Part shown: piece after piece, positions 45,861 through 55,540 of the stretch
Numbering within the stretch: the stretch's first letter is position 1
Layout of the letters: each line of letters opens with the position of its first letter
Assembly: GCF_000798815.1 (NCBI RefSeq)
Contig: NZ_JTLD01000014.1
Location: 124,001 to 188,000 of the forward strand
DNA: 64,000 nucleotides
From: Alistipes sp. ZOR0009
GTDB lineage: Bacteria > Bacteroidota > Bacteroidia > Bacteroidales > ZOR0009
Direction of reading: 5' to 3'
Notes under the pieces: model-generated
Told to the model about the DNA's origin: nothing
The model's input: only the letters and a program-made list of their open reading frames with translations
Database searches by the model: none
Position numbers and translations under genes: made by a program

Positions 45861-46850
45861 ATGAAAATAGATGAAATTTTACTTCTGCAGTATTTAAGAG
45901 GAAACACGACGCCGCTTGAGGATGCTGAAGTAGAAAAATGGTATGACGAGTCTCTTGATAATAAGAAGCTGCTGGAGCAGCTTTACTATACTGTTTTTAT
46001 AGGTGATAGATTGAATGATATGGCAAGCGTAGATGTAGAGAAATCGCTGAAGGATTTTAAAACGATGCTTGAGAGGAGAAATAGAAAGAGCAAACAGCAA
46101 AAATGGTGGGGCAGTAAGGTAGCCTCTGTTGCTGCTCTTTTTGTTGGGATAATAGTGACTAGCGCATTTTTCTTGACAATGATTAATAGGCAGTCGAAAT
46201 ATACTGTAATAACGGATGCGGGAGAGCAATCTCAGGTTTGCTTGCCAGATGGATCAAAGGTCTGGGTTAACTCTTCCTCTGTTTTAACTTATACGTCATC
46301 GCTATTTTCGTCTACAAGAAATGTGACGCTAACGGGTGAGGCCTACTTTAACGTAACCAAGGATAAGCATTCTCCTTTTATTGTTAACAGCAAGGGGATT
46401 AGTACAAAGGTATTTGGAACTGAGTTTAATGTAAAGGCAAGGTTGGAAGATGCGATAGTTTCAACGACTCTCTATAGTGGTTCTGTTTCTGTTTGCCTTC
46501 CCAATGCGGTAAATGGCGAGTACTTGTTGAAACCCGGAAATAGGATTGAGGTGGATACAAAGACAAGAACAGTGGCACTCTCGTCTATCTCAGGGCAAAA
46601 ATACCCAATATGGATAAGGGGTAAGTTTCACTTTGAGCAGACTACGCTGCTGGAGATAACGCTGGCTCTCGAAAAGTATTATGGTGTAAAATTCGTCTTT
46701 AACGACAGTAGCCTAAAAACGGAGCGCTTTACCTGCGACTTTTATAAGGATGAAGGCTTGGGTAAAATTCTTTCAATATTAAAGATGACCCGTAGCATTG
46801 ATTACATCAGAAAGGGGAAGACCGTTTACATCAGCAGGCCTAGTAAGTAG
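45861..46850 (+). CDS. FecR-family anti-sigma factor
   Basis: A 329-residue inner-membrane regulator. The N-terminal cytoplasmic part (about 1-80, LLLQYLRGNTTPLEDAEVEKWY) should hold the sigma factor. One membrane helix lies near 87-109 (VASVAALFVGIIVTSAFFL). The periplasmic FecR domain follows with ITDAGEQSQVCLPDGSKVWVNSSS, LTGEAYFNV and FIVNSKGISTKVFGTEFNV, and a C-terminal domain of the DUF4974 type ends the protein (LEITLALEKYYGVKFVF). It should relay the signal from the STN domain of the SusC at 52188 to the ECF sigma encoded divergently. Confidence 0.92.
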   Translation: MKIDEILLLQYLRGNTTPLEDAEVEKWYDESLDNKKLLEQLYYTVFIGDRLNDMASVDVEKSLKDFKTMLERRNRKSKQQKWWGSKVASVAALFVGIIVTSAFFLTMINRQSKYTVITDAGEQSQVCLPDGSKVWVNSSSVLTYTSSLFSSTRNVTLTGEAYFNVTKDKHSPFIVNSKGISTKVFGTEFNVKARLEDAIVSTTLYSGSVSVCLPNAVNGEYLLKPGNRIEVDTKTRTVALSSISGQKYPIWIRGKFHFEQTTLLEITLALEKYYGVKFVFNDSSLKTERFTCDFYKDEGLGKILSILKMTRSIDYIRKGKTVYISRPSK

Positions 46851-47087
46851 CGATTGAAAGAACATTATGTTACAGGTAGATTAAAATAGTTTGTTGGACT
46901 TTTAAAGGGACCTAACTATGGGAATAACAAGCACGGTTTAAAGATTCTTTAGGGAGACAGGCATTTTCCCAGTCTTCTAGATAACTCATTTATATTTTTT
47001 TGAAAGTGAATGTAGCTACGAAAATGAAGCTATACAGGTGGTCTTTTGTACCATTCTGTTTATTGTTAATTAAATAACAACACCGTT

Positions 47088-50000
47088 ATGAAGAAAAAAA
47101 CTAGTCTTATTTTGATTGTACTGCTTGCTTTTTTGTCCAGCGCTATGGGACAAATAAAGGTGAGTGGAACAGTAAAAGATACCGATGGGAATCTGATCCC
47201 TGGCGTATCTGTAATTCAGAAGGGAACCACTTCGGGAGCAACAACTGATCTTGATGGGAAATTTGCATTGAAAGTGAACAACGAAAATGCGGTTTTACAG
47301 TTTTCTTTTGTTGGAATGAAAACATTAGAGGTTGCTCTAAATGGGAAAACGTACTTAGAAGTTAAGCTCGAAAGCAAGAATGTTGGGATTGATGAAGTTG
47401 TTGTAACAGCAATGGGTATCAAACGTTCGGAAAAGAGCTTGGCATACGCAACTCAGAAGCTATCTGGTAAGGAGTTGACCGCAGTTCCTTCGTCTAACTT
47501 CTTGGGTAATCTTGCTGGTAAGACATCGGGGATGCAGGTTTCAAGTTCTGGCTCTGGTGTCGGAAGTTCAGTGAAGATTGTGCTACGCGGTAATCGTTCT
47601 ATCCAAGGGAATAACCAACCTTTATATATCGTTGATGGAACTCCAATTAGTAGCGGAAACTTCTCTCAGACTGGAGCAGAAGGTGGCTACGGTGGTGGCG
47701 TTGATGCAGGTGGTGGACTTGCAGGTATCAACCCAGATGATATCGAAAGTATTAACGTTCTAAAAGGAGCAACAGCTGCTGCATTGTACGGAAGCCAAGC
47801 TTCTAATGGTGTAATTGTAATTACAACTAAGCGTGGTAGCTCTGAGAAAACAGTGGTGAACTTTACCTCTACTATCCAAACAGATATCCCATACATGACC
47901 TATAAGTTTCAAGATAGGTATACTATGGGTGTCGATGGTGTAAAGAAAGCATCTAGCGATGCATGGGGGACAAAACGTGCAGGAGAGGATTTAAGCAACT
48001 CGTTTGTTAGCGATTTCTTCAATACCGGAGTGATGTACCAAAACGGGATTTCAATTAGTGGCGGAAATAAAACTTCTCAAAACTTTATTTCGTACCAAAA
48101 TACTTCTGCTTCAGGTATTGTGCCTGACAACGAATTTACTAAGCATAACTTTAGCTTGAGAAACTCATCAACCTTCTTCAATAAATTTGTAGAGGTAGAT
48201 GGTAGTATTGCATTAACAAAACAGGATATCGAAAATGCACCAGCTGCTCCAGGTCAGTATTTTAACCCACTAGTTGGTCTTTTCTTATTTCCTAATGGAG
48301 CTTCAGATTTTAATACGTATAAGAACACCTATGAAGTTCCTGATCCATCCAGAAATGGTTTGATGAAGCAAAACTGGGTTAACGAAAGTGATATAAACAA
48401 AAATCCATACTGGTTGGTAAATAGACATTTATATTCAGTGGGAGTTGATAAGGTTATTACAAAGGCAAATGTGAAGTTTAATTTTACAGATTGGCTGAAT
48501 TTGCAGGTTAGAGGTAGCTACGACAAAACAAATATTTTAAGTGAGCGTAAGGTATATTCGGGTATTACTACCGTTGCTGGTCGTGGAGGAAGATACAACC
48601 ATGAGACAAACTCTAACACACAGGCATATGGAGATATGTTGTTGTCGCTAAATAAGGAGATCAACAAGTTTTCTGTAAATGCAACTCTTGGTTCAAGCGT
48701 AAATGATACAAAGCTGTATGTGGTTAATAATGATCTAGGAGATTTAGCAATTCCTAACTTATTTGACCTTCGCAATTTTGTAGGGAAAGGGAATGTAAAT
48801 AATAAGAAGGAGCATAAGACGCTGCAATCTGTTTTTGGTACATTCTCTTTGGGATATGCTGATATTGCCTTCTTAGATGTTACAGCACGAAACGACTGGT
48901 CTTCTACGCTTCCTGCAAAAAACAGAAGCTACTTTTACCCTTCTGTGGGAACTTCTTTGATTTTTTCGCAGCTAATGAAGAATATGAACCTTAATCCAGA
49001 GTGGTTAGATTTTGGAAAGGTACGTTTTTCTTGGACTCAAGTTGGAAACGATATGCCTTGGGGCTTAACTGAGCCTGCTGATAAAATTAATAGCGGTGGT
49101 ATTATTGAGGCAAACACCATAAAACCATTTACAGACTTAAAACCTGAGCGTTCTTCTTCTTTCGAAGGAGGTTTGACTCTTCGTGTATTAAACAATAGGT
49201 TGTCTTTTGATGTATCAGCATATCAAACTAATACCAAGAATCAGTATTTTTTGGTTGATAACACCTCTGGTTCAGGTTTCTCTAAGTACTACATAAATGC
49301 AGGAGAGGTTCGTAATAGAGGGATGGAATTTACCCTAGGATTTACACCAATAAAGGCTAAAGATTTTACATGGAACGGCTATTTGAACCTATCATTCAAT
49401 AAGAATAAGATATTGTCTCTACCAAGCCAATATAAAGATAATGGGTTTGATTTGAGCGGAGCTGGATTTAAGTTTAGGCTTTATGAAGGTGAAGAATGGG
49501 GATTGATGTACGCTAAGCGTTTGAAAAGAGATGATCAAGGAAGGATAATCTTAACTAAGGTTATTGAAAATGGTGTAGAAAAGGGTTTACAGTTATCTCA
49601 AAGCAATAGCGAAGAGAAAATCGGAAATGTAAATCCAAAGTATATGCTTGGATTTAAAAATGAATTCACATACAAAAATCTATCGTTAGGCTTACTTGTA
49701 GACGGTAGAGTTGGTGGCAATGTTGTTTCGTTGACCCAAAACTTTTTAGATGGAGCAGGGCGTAGTGCTGTTACCGCTGATGCTAGAGATAACGGTGGTG
49801 TCCATATTAATGGAGTTTTAACTACAGTTGTTAAGGAAGCCGGGAAGCCTGATGCTACTACAACCACAAACTTTGATGGGAAAGTGGATGCTCAGCTTTA
49901 TTACAAATCAGCACCAATTGGAGAAACAAATGTTTACAAGGCGACAAACTTTAGATTACGAGAGCTGTCTCTATCGTATGCGCTACCACAGACTGTTGTA

Positions 50001-50189
50001 AGCAAGTTAAAGGTTGTAAGTGGTGTGCGTCTTTCATTAGTTGGTCGAAATCTATTCTTTATTTATAAGGATGCTCCTTTTGATCCAGATAATATTTTGA
50101 CTACATCAGGAAATGGTGGTTCTAATGCAGATAACTTCGGTTTGCCTACCACAAGAAGTTTTGGCTTTAGTTTGAATGTGAACTTTTAA
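47088..50189 (+). CDS. SusC/RagA-family TonB-dependent receptor, first of the glycan locus
   Basis: A 1033-residue outer-membrane receptor. It has signal peptide MKKKTSLILIVLLAFLSSAMG, a carboxypeptidase-like domain (GTVKDTDGNLIPGVSVIQKG to FSFVGM), a TonB box region DEVVVTAMGIKR, plug segments (IVLRGNRSIQGNNQPLYIVDGTPI, INVLKGATAAALYGSQASNG) and a barrel ending in GFSLNVNF. It has no STN domain although it is next to the FecR gene, so signalling probably comes from its paralogue at 52188. It is followed at 11 bases by its SusD partner. Confidence 0.93.
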   Translation: MKKKTSLILIVLLAFLSSAMGQIKVSGTVKDTDGNLIPGVSVIQKGTTSGATTDLDGKFALKVNNENAVLQFSFVGMKTLEVALNGKTYLEVKLESKNVGIDEVVVTAMGIKRSEKSLAYATQKLSGKELTAVPSSNFLGNLAGKTSGMQVSSSGSGVGSSVKIVLRGNRSIQGNNQPLYIVDGTPISSGNFSQTGAEGGYGGGVDAGGGLAGINPDDIESINVLKGATAAALYGSQASNGVIVITTKRGSSEKTVVNFTSTIQTDIPYMTYKFQDRYTMGVDGVKKASSDAWGTKRAGEDLSNSFVSDFFNTGVMYQNGISISGGNKTSQNFISYQNTSASGIVPDNEFTKHNFSLRNSSTFFNKFVEVDGSIALTKQDIENAPAAPGQYFNPLVGLFLFPNGASDFNTYKNTYEVPDPSRNGLMKQNWVNESDINKNPYWLVNRHLYSVGVDKVITKANVKFNFTDWLNLQVRGSYDKTNILSERKVYSGITTVAGRGGRYNHETNSNTQAYGDMLLSLNKEINKFSVNATLGSSVNDTKLYVVNNDLGDLAIPNLFDLRNFVGKGNVNNKKEHKTLQSVFGTFSLGYADIAFLDVTARNDWSSTLPAKNRSYFYPSVGTSLIFSQLMKNMNLNPEWLDFGKVRFSWTQVGNDMPWGLTEPADKINSGGIIEANTIKPFTDLKPERSSSFEGGLTLRVLNNRLSFDVSAYQTNTKNQYFLVDNTSGSGFSKYYINAGEVRNRGMEFTLGFTPIKAKDFTWNGYLNLSFNKNKILSLPSQYKDNGFDLSGAGFKFRLYEGEEWGLMYAKRLKRDDQGRIILTKVIENGVEKGLQLSQSNSEEKIGNVNPKYMLGFKNEFTYKNLSLGLLVDGRVGGNVVSLTQNFLDGAGRSAVTADARDNGGVHINGVLTTVVKEAGKPDATTTTNFDGKVDAQLYYKSAPIGETNVYKATNFRLRELSLSYALPQTVVSKLKVVSGVRLSLVGRNLFFIYKDAPFDPDNILTTSGNGGSNADNFGLPTTRSFGFSLNVNF

Positions 50190-50200
50190 TAAGAACGAAG

Positions 50201-51832
50201 ATGAATAAATTGAAATATTTAATAGTACTTGCTACTATCTTAGTCGGTTTTAGTAGCTGTACGGATAGTTTTGATGATTATAACCGTAATTCTTATGGGG
50301 TTACAGACGAATTGAAGAAAGCCGATTGGATCTATCTGAAGGCGTATTTTCCTCAGATGGAGCAGTCTATCTACTATAATAATAGTGGCGGTAACTGGGA
50401 ATGGCAAGTTGCCCAAAACTTGAATAGCGATCTTTTCGGAGGTTACCTAACTCCTCCAACGGCATATAATAATGATAAGAATAACATTAACTACTTTATG
50501 ATGGAGGGTTGGAATAAATGGGCATTCAACCTATATAATAATAACATCATGAAGCCATGGTTAAATGTGAAGAAGCTGACTTATGACGAAAAGAAATTCT
50601 TGGATGTATATGGAGTTGCTTTGATTCTAAAAGTTGCCGGAATGCATCGTTGTACAGATCTTTATGGTCCGATTCCTTATTCTAAATATGGCGCAGGGAC
50701 TGTTACTTCTGAATATGATTCTCAGGAGGCTATTTATAACCAGTTCTTTGCAGAATTAGATGAGGCTATAGGATATCTAGATGCGCATTTAAATGGGCCA
50801 GAGAGTGCTGTTAATAGATTAGGTGCGGCTGATTACATCTATAAGGGAAACTATAAAAAGTGGATTCAATGGGCAAACTCATTGCGACTACGTCTTGCAA
50901 TTCGTATATCAAAGGTAAATCCAGCAAAGGCTAAGCTGGAAGGCGAAAAGGCTATGGCTAATCCTTATGGTATAATTGAAAGAAACAGCCAAAATGTTAC
51001 TGTTCCTACAGGAAACATGGGACACCCTCTTTCAATTATTGCCTATGATTATAATGATACTCGAATGAGTGCAGATATGGAGTCTATTCTTACAGGTTTA
51101 AAAGATCCTCGTATTGAAAGATATTTTACTAAAGCTACAGATTCAGATCCAAATATTAAAGGACAGTATCGTGGAATACGTCAGGGAATCTACATGACCA
51201 GTAAAGATCTTCGTGTTAAATACTCGAATCTTGGTGAAATATACAAATTGGATGATAGATATGTAACGCCTGTTATTCTAATGACTGCCTCTGAGGTGTA
51301 TTTCTTAAGAGCAGAAGGTGCGCTAAGAGGTTGGAGTAACATGGGAGGAACCCCATCTCAACTTTACCAAGCAGGTGTTGAGACATCTATGGGACAATGG
51401 GATGTATCTGGAACATCAGCATATCTTAATGATGGGTCTAGTACTCCTGCAAACTACGTAGATTACAAGAACTCGAAGTACAATGCTCCTGCTGCATCAC
51501 ATGTAACTGTAAAATGGGACGAAAGCGCGTCTAACGAGGTGAAGTTGGAAAAGATTATTACCCAAAAGTGGATTGCAATGTTCCCTGAAGGTGCAGAAGC
51601 GTGGTCTGAGTTCCGTAGAACTGGATATCCAAAATTATTCCCCATTGTTGAAAACAACAGTAATGGAGAAATTAGCTCTACGGTTATGATTCGTCGACTT
51701 CGTTTCCCTGAAGATGAGTATAACTACAATAAGACAGAAGTGCTAAAAGCAATTCAACTTTTGAAAGGGGCTAAAGATTCTCCTGGAGTACAACTTTGGT
51801 GGGATACTAATACAGGGGTGTCTAACTTCTAA
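50201..51832 (+). CDS. SusD-like lipoprotein (SusD/RagB, SusD_2 type)
   Basis: A 543-residue surface lipoprotein with lipobox GFSSC near residue 20, partner of the SusC just upstream. Typical blocks are LNSDLFGGYLTPPTAYNN, AGMHRCTDLYGPIPYSKYG, YKKWIQWANSLRLRLAIRI, YFLRAEGALRGW and ITQKWIAMFPEGAEAWSEFRRTGYP. These belong to the SusD_2 subfamily, different from the maltose-locus SusD at 27357 but the same as the paralogue at 55541. It binds the glycan and lids the transporter. Confidence 0.92.
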   Translation: MNKLKYLIVLATILVGFSSCTDSFDDYNRNSYGVTDELKKADWIYLKAYFPQMEQSIYYNNSGGNWEWQVAQNLNSDLFGGYLTPPTAYNNDKNNINYFMMEGWNKWAFNLYNNNIMKPWLNVKKLTYDEKKFLDVYGVALILKVAGMHRCTDLYGPIPYSKYGAGTVTSEYDSQEAIYNQFFAELDEAIGYLDAHLNGPESAVNRLGAADYIYKGNYKKWIQWANSLRLRLAIRISKVNPAKAKLEGEKAMANPYGIIERNSQNVTVPTGNMGHPLSIIAYDYNDTRMSADMESILTGLKDPRIERYFTKATDSDPNIKGQYRGIRQGIYMTSKDLRVKYSNLGEIYKLDDRYVTPVILMTASEVYFLRAEGALRGWSNMGGTPSQLYQAGVETSMGQWDVSGTSAYLNDGSSTPANYVDYKNSKYNAPAASHVTVKWDESASNEVKLEKIITQKWIAMFPEGAEAWSEFRRTGYPKLFPIVENNSNGEISSTVMIRRLRFPEDEYNYNKTEVLKAIQLLKGAKDSPGVQLWWDTNTGVSNF

Positions 51833-51861
51833 TTTTAAAAAATTAGTTTGATTGTATAAAT

Positions 51862-51938
51862 AAGGCTGACTCAGATGAAGATTGAGAATAATACTTTATT
51901 GAATTGGGTTTCTTAATTTCTCAAATGAGTTGGCCTTT
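51862..51938 (+). terminator. Composite hairpin between the two SusC/SusD pairs
   Basis: Three nested arms: AAGGC/GCCTT, ACTCA/TGAGT and TTGAGAA/TTCTCAA, with small internal loops, 30 bases after the SusD stop. It probably terminates or attenuates the first pair. The rest of the 355-base gap shows no gene. Confidence 0.5.
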
Positions 51939-52187
51939 ATTGTTAAGCTCTATATTTCTTTGATAGAATGGACTTCTTAGAATTTGAAAATTTTAGTTGG
52001 AGGATATCAATTAATATAGAGTATCTGAGCCAAACAACTGTAGTTTCAGTCTGCTCGAAATACAGAATGATAGTTGATTGGGATGATTTATAGGTTTACT
52101 ATTTTAAAGGGATGTACTATTAAAAGAATTGCTTTCATTTGTATGCACTTTTTAAAAATGTGTAGTTGAGTTGTAAATCTTTAGGCT

Positions 52188-55100
52188 ATGAGAAGTAGAA
52201 TAGGCTGTAATCTACAAAATGGGATTAGATGTGTAGTAAGGGATGTTAGGTGTCTCTTGTCGTTGATTTTTGTACTTATATTCTTGTCTATTTCGGTAAC
52301 TTCCAATGCTCAAGTACATAGGATAAGCTTAAATTATAAAAATACTGCACTTGGAACTATTCTGAGGGATATTGGAAGCCAAGCCTCTATGTTGGTAGTG
52401 TATAATAATGAGGATGTTAATTCGTCTAATTTGGTTTCTATTAGCGTCCATGATGAAAGGCTTGAATTCGTTTTATCGAAACTTCTTAGAGGAACTAACT
52501 TAACCTTTTCAATAGAAGACAACCATATTATACTATCTCAAAAGTCGTCTTTAAAAGCTGCTGTAAAAGAAAAGTTTCTGTTAAAAGGGGTTGTAAAAGA
52601 TGTAAAAGGAGAAAAATTAATAGGTGTAAATGTAAGCGTTAAAGGAACCTCGTGGGGGACAACAACAGACATAAATGGGAACTTTAGCCTACAGGTATCA
52701 GTGGGCGACGTTCTAAACATTTCATATGTAGGGTTTGTCACTCAGCTGATAGCAGTGAAGGGAGGGGCCTTTATTAATATTATTTTAAGTGAAGATTCTA
52801 AAACACTTAATGAAGTTGTTATTACGGCTCTCGGGATTAAAAGACAGCAAAACGCATTAAGCTATAATATCCAAGAGGTAGAATCTAATGAATTGACAGA
52901 AGTCAAAGATCCTAACTTTGTAAACTCATTAACTGGTAAAATTGCTGGTGTCTCTATAAATGCCTCTGCATCTGGAATTGGAGGAGCAACTCGAATTTTG
53001 ATGAGAGGTCCAAAATCAATAAATGGGAATAATAATGCCCTATATGTAATAGATGGAATTCCGTTAATTAATAATAGCAACGGAGAAACTGTAGGCGAGT
53101 ATAGCATGCAGCCTAGAGGTGAGGGGATTTCAGATATTAATCCGGAAGATATTGAAAGCATTTCGATACTAACAGGTGCCGCTGCAGCAGCGCTATACGG
53201 CAGTAATGCGGCAAATGGAGCTATAATTATAACAACAAAATCGGGCAATGCAGGTACTACTCATTTAACGATATCGAGCAATGTTGATTTCTTGAATCCT
53301 TTTGTAATGCCTGAATTTCAGTATACGTATGGGAATGATAGCGGAATTTATGCTAGCTGGGGAAAGAAAATGGCGTCTAAATCGGCAAATATTTCAAATC
53401 ATTTTTTTAATACAGGAGTTAATGTTCAAAATGCAGTTTCTCTTTCACTCGGGAATGCAAAAACTCAGACATACCTATCATTGGCTACAACCAATACCAG
53501 CGGTATTATTCCTAATAATAAGTATAATAGGTACAATTTTACTTATAGAAATACATCTTCTTTTATTGATGGCAAAATGCTATTTGATATAGGGTTCTGC
53601 TATATTATACAGAATGATCGAAACATGATGGCTCAAGGAAAGTACTTCAACCCCTTAACGGCTATTTATACATTCCCTAGGAGTGAAGATTTTCATGATA
53701 TTCAAATCTATGAGCGGTATGATCCTAATCGAAATATAAATGTGCAGTACTGGCCATACGGCGATCAAGGATTAAATATGCAAAACCCCTACTGGATTGT
53801 TAATAGAAATGTGTATGAGAATAAGAAAACCCGGTATATGCTTAACTCTAGCCTTAAATATAATCTTAATAAATGGTTAAGCGTAACGGGAAGGGTGCGT
53901 GTTGACAATGCAGTAAACAAGTATACAAAAAAATATTATGCTGGTACTATAGGCTTATTCTCGGGGCCTAAGGGGTTTTATATGAATCAGGATGATGATG
54001 ATCGGCAGCTGTATGCGGATGCTATTTTAAATATAAATAGGGTATTTACTCAGCTTAGCGTTTCTGCAAATCTCGGTACTTCTATTTCGTATAGTAAGCT
54101 TATCATGTTTGGAATACAGGGCCCATTAAAAGATGTGCCTAATTTCTTTTCTGCCAATAATGTGGATATTCAAGGTCGCGATGCAAAAATATATGATAAA
54201 ATAGGGCCTTCGAACATCATGACTCCGTCTGTTTTTACAAATATGGAGATTGGATGGAAGAATATGGCATTTTTGACGCTTACAGGCAGGAACGACTGGA
54301 GCTCTACACTGGTTGATATGCCAACAAAAAGTTTCTTTTATCCTTCTGTTGGATTTTCTATGCTGCTCAATAGGTTGGTTAATCTGCCTAAAAGTATACC
54401 TTATCTCAAACTCCGTGTTTCATGGGCCTCTGTTGGTTCTGCAATACCACCATATATAAGTATTCCTACTTATCAAAAGGATAATTCCTCGGGACAATGG
54501 AAAACAACAACGTACATGCCAATAGATAGGTTGTACCCAGAGCGAACTAACTCGTGGGAGGTTGGCTTTAATTCCAAGTTTTTTGAAAATGCTGTAGGTT
54601 TGGATTTTACATTCTACAAGTCGAATACCACAAAACAAACCTTTAATATGCCCATATCTACATCTTCTGGGTACGATTCGTGGTTTGTTCAAACTGGGAA
54701 TGTCGAAAACATGGGGGTTGAGCTAGGTCTGAAGTTTAGTACGAATTGGGATAACTTAAAATGGACTTCCAGCGTTGTTTATAGCCAGAATAAAAATCGA
54801 ATAGTAAAACTTTTTGATTCCAATCTGATTGATCCGATGGGAAATCCTGTGAAGATTGATAAAATTAGTAAAGGAGGAATTGGATCGTCAGATATAATAC
54901 TAACAGAAGGGGGAACCATTGGAGATCTTTATACCAAAACAGAGTTAAAGCATAATGGAGATGGATCGATAATGGTTGGTGCAGACGGAAACCTATTTGT
55001 TGATGCCAATACAATAAAGGAAGTCGGATCATCATTGCCCAAATGCAATTTTGGATACAATAATGAATTTACTTGGAATGGATTCAACTTGGGATTTATG

Positions 55101-55526
55101 TTTTCTGCTCGTTTTGGTGGAAAGGTTATATCTGCAACGCAGGCTGTTCTTGATGGTTTTGGAGTGACTAAGGAAACCGAAATAGCGAGAGATAATGGCG
55201 GGGTATTGGTTAATGGTAATCGATTTGATGCTCAGCGATGGTATGAAACAATTGGCAGGGGAGGCGTCTTTTCTCACTATGTTTTTAGTGCTACTAACGT
55301 TCGGTTACAGGAAGTCCTATTTGGATATACCTTTCCAAGCTCCTGGTTTGGGGATAAAATGAATGTCAATTTATCCTTTGTAGGAAGAAACCTTTGGATG
55401 ATTTACTGTAAGGCTCCTTTCGATCCAGAGTTAACACCTTCTACAGGTACATTTTATCAAGGTATTGACTATTTTATGCAGCCTAGCTTGCGAAAAGTCG
55501 GATTTAGCTTGAAGTTTCAATTTTAA
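52188..55526 (+). CDS. SusC-family receptor with N-terminal STN signalling domain
   Basis: A 1112-residue outer-membrane receptor. The signal peptide (hydrophobic LSLIFVLIFLSISVTSNAQ) is followed by an STN domain at about residues 45-125 (ISLNYKNTALGTILRDIGSQ, NLTFSIEDNHIILSQK), which contacts FecR-type anti-sigma factors. Then come the carboxypeptidase-like domain (GVVKDVKGEKLIGVNVSVKG to ISYVGF), TonB-box region NEVVITALGIKR, plug (ILMRGPKSINGNNNALYVIDGIPL) and barrel ending GFSLKFQF. It is therefore the likely sensor for the sigma/anti-sigma pair upstream, while sharing its substrate class with the 47088 paralogue. Confidence 0.93.
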   Translation: MRSRIGCNLQNGIRCVVRDVRCLLSLIFVLIFLSISVTSNAQVHRISLNYKNTALGTILRDIGSQASMLVVYNNEDVNSSNLVSISVHDERLEFVLSKLLRGTNLTFSIEDNHIILSQKSSLKAAVKEKFLLKGVVKDVKGEKLIGVNVSVKGTSWGTTTDINGNFSLQVSVGDVLNISYVGFVTQLIAVKGGAFINIILSEDSKTLNEVVITALGIKRQQNALSYNIQEVESNELTEVKDPNFVNSLTGKIAGVSINASASGIGGATRILMRGPKSINGNNNALYVIDGIPLINNSNGETVGEYSMQPRGEGISDINPEDIESISILTGAAAAALYGSNAANGAIIITTKSGNAGTTHLTISSNVDFLNPFVMPEFQYTYGNDSGIYASWGKKMASKSANISNHFFNTGVNVQNAVSLSLGNAKTQTYLSLATTNTSGIIPNNKYNRYNFTYRNTSSFIDGKMLFDIGFCYIIQNDRNMMAQGKYFNPLTAIYTFPRSEDFHDIQIYERYDPNRNINVQYWPYGDQGLNMQNPYWIVNRNVYENKKTRYMLNSSLKYNLNKWLSVTGRVRVDNAVNKYTKKYYAGTIGLFSGPKGFYMNQDDDDRQLYADAILNINRVFTQLSVSANLGTSISYSKLIMFGIQGPLKDVPNFFSANNVDIQGRDAKIYDKIGPSNIMTPSVFTNMEIGWKNMAFLTLTGRNDWSSTLVDMPTKSFFYPSVGFSMLLNRLVNLPKSIPYLKLRVSWASVGSAIPPYISIPTYQKDNSSGQWKTTTYMPIDRLYPERTNSWEVGFNSKFFENAVGLDFTFYKSNTTKQTFNMPISTSSGYDSWFVQTGNVENMGVELGLKFSTNWDNLKWTSSVVYSQNKNRIVKLFDSNLIDPMGNPVKIDKISKGGIGSSDIILTEGGTIGDLYTKTELKHNGDGSIMVGADGNLFVDANTIKEVGSSLPKCNFGYNNEFTWNGFNLGFMFSARFGGKVISATQAVLDGFGVTKETEIARDNGGVLVNGNRFDAQRWYETIGRGGVFSHYVFSATNVRLQEVLFGYTFPSSWFGDKMNVNLSFVGRNLWMIYCKAPFDPELTPSTGTFYQGIDYFMQPSLRKVGFSLKFQF

Positions 55527-55540
55527 AAGAATGCGCATCT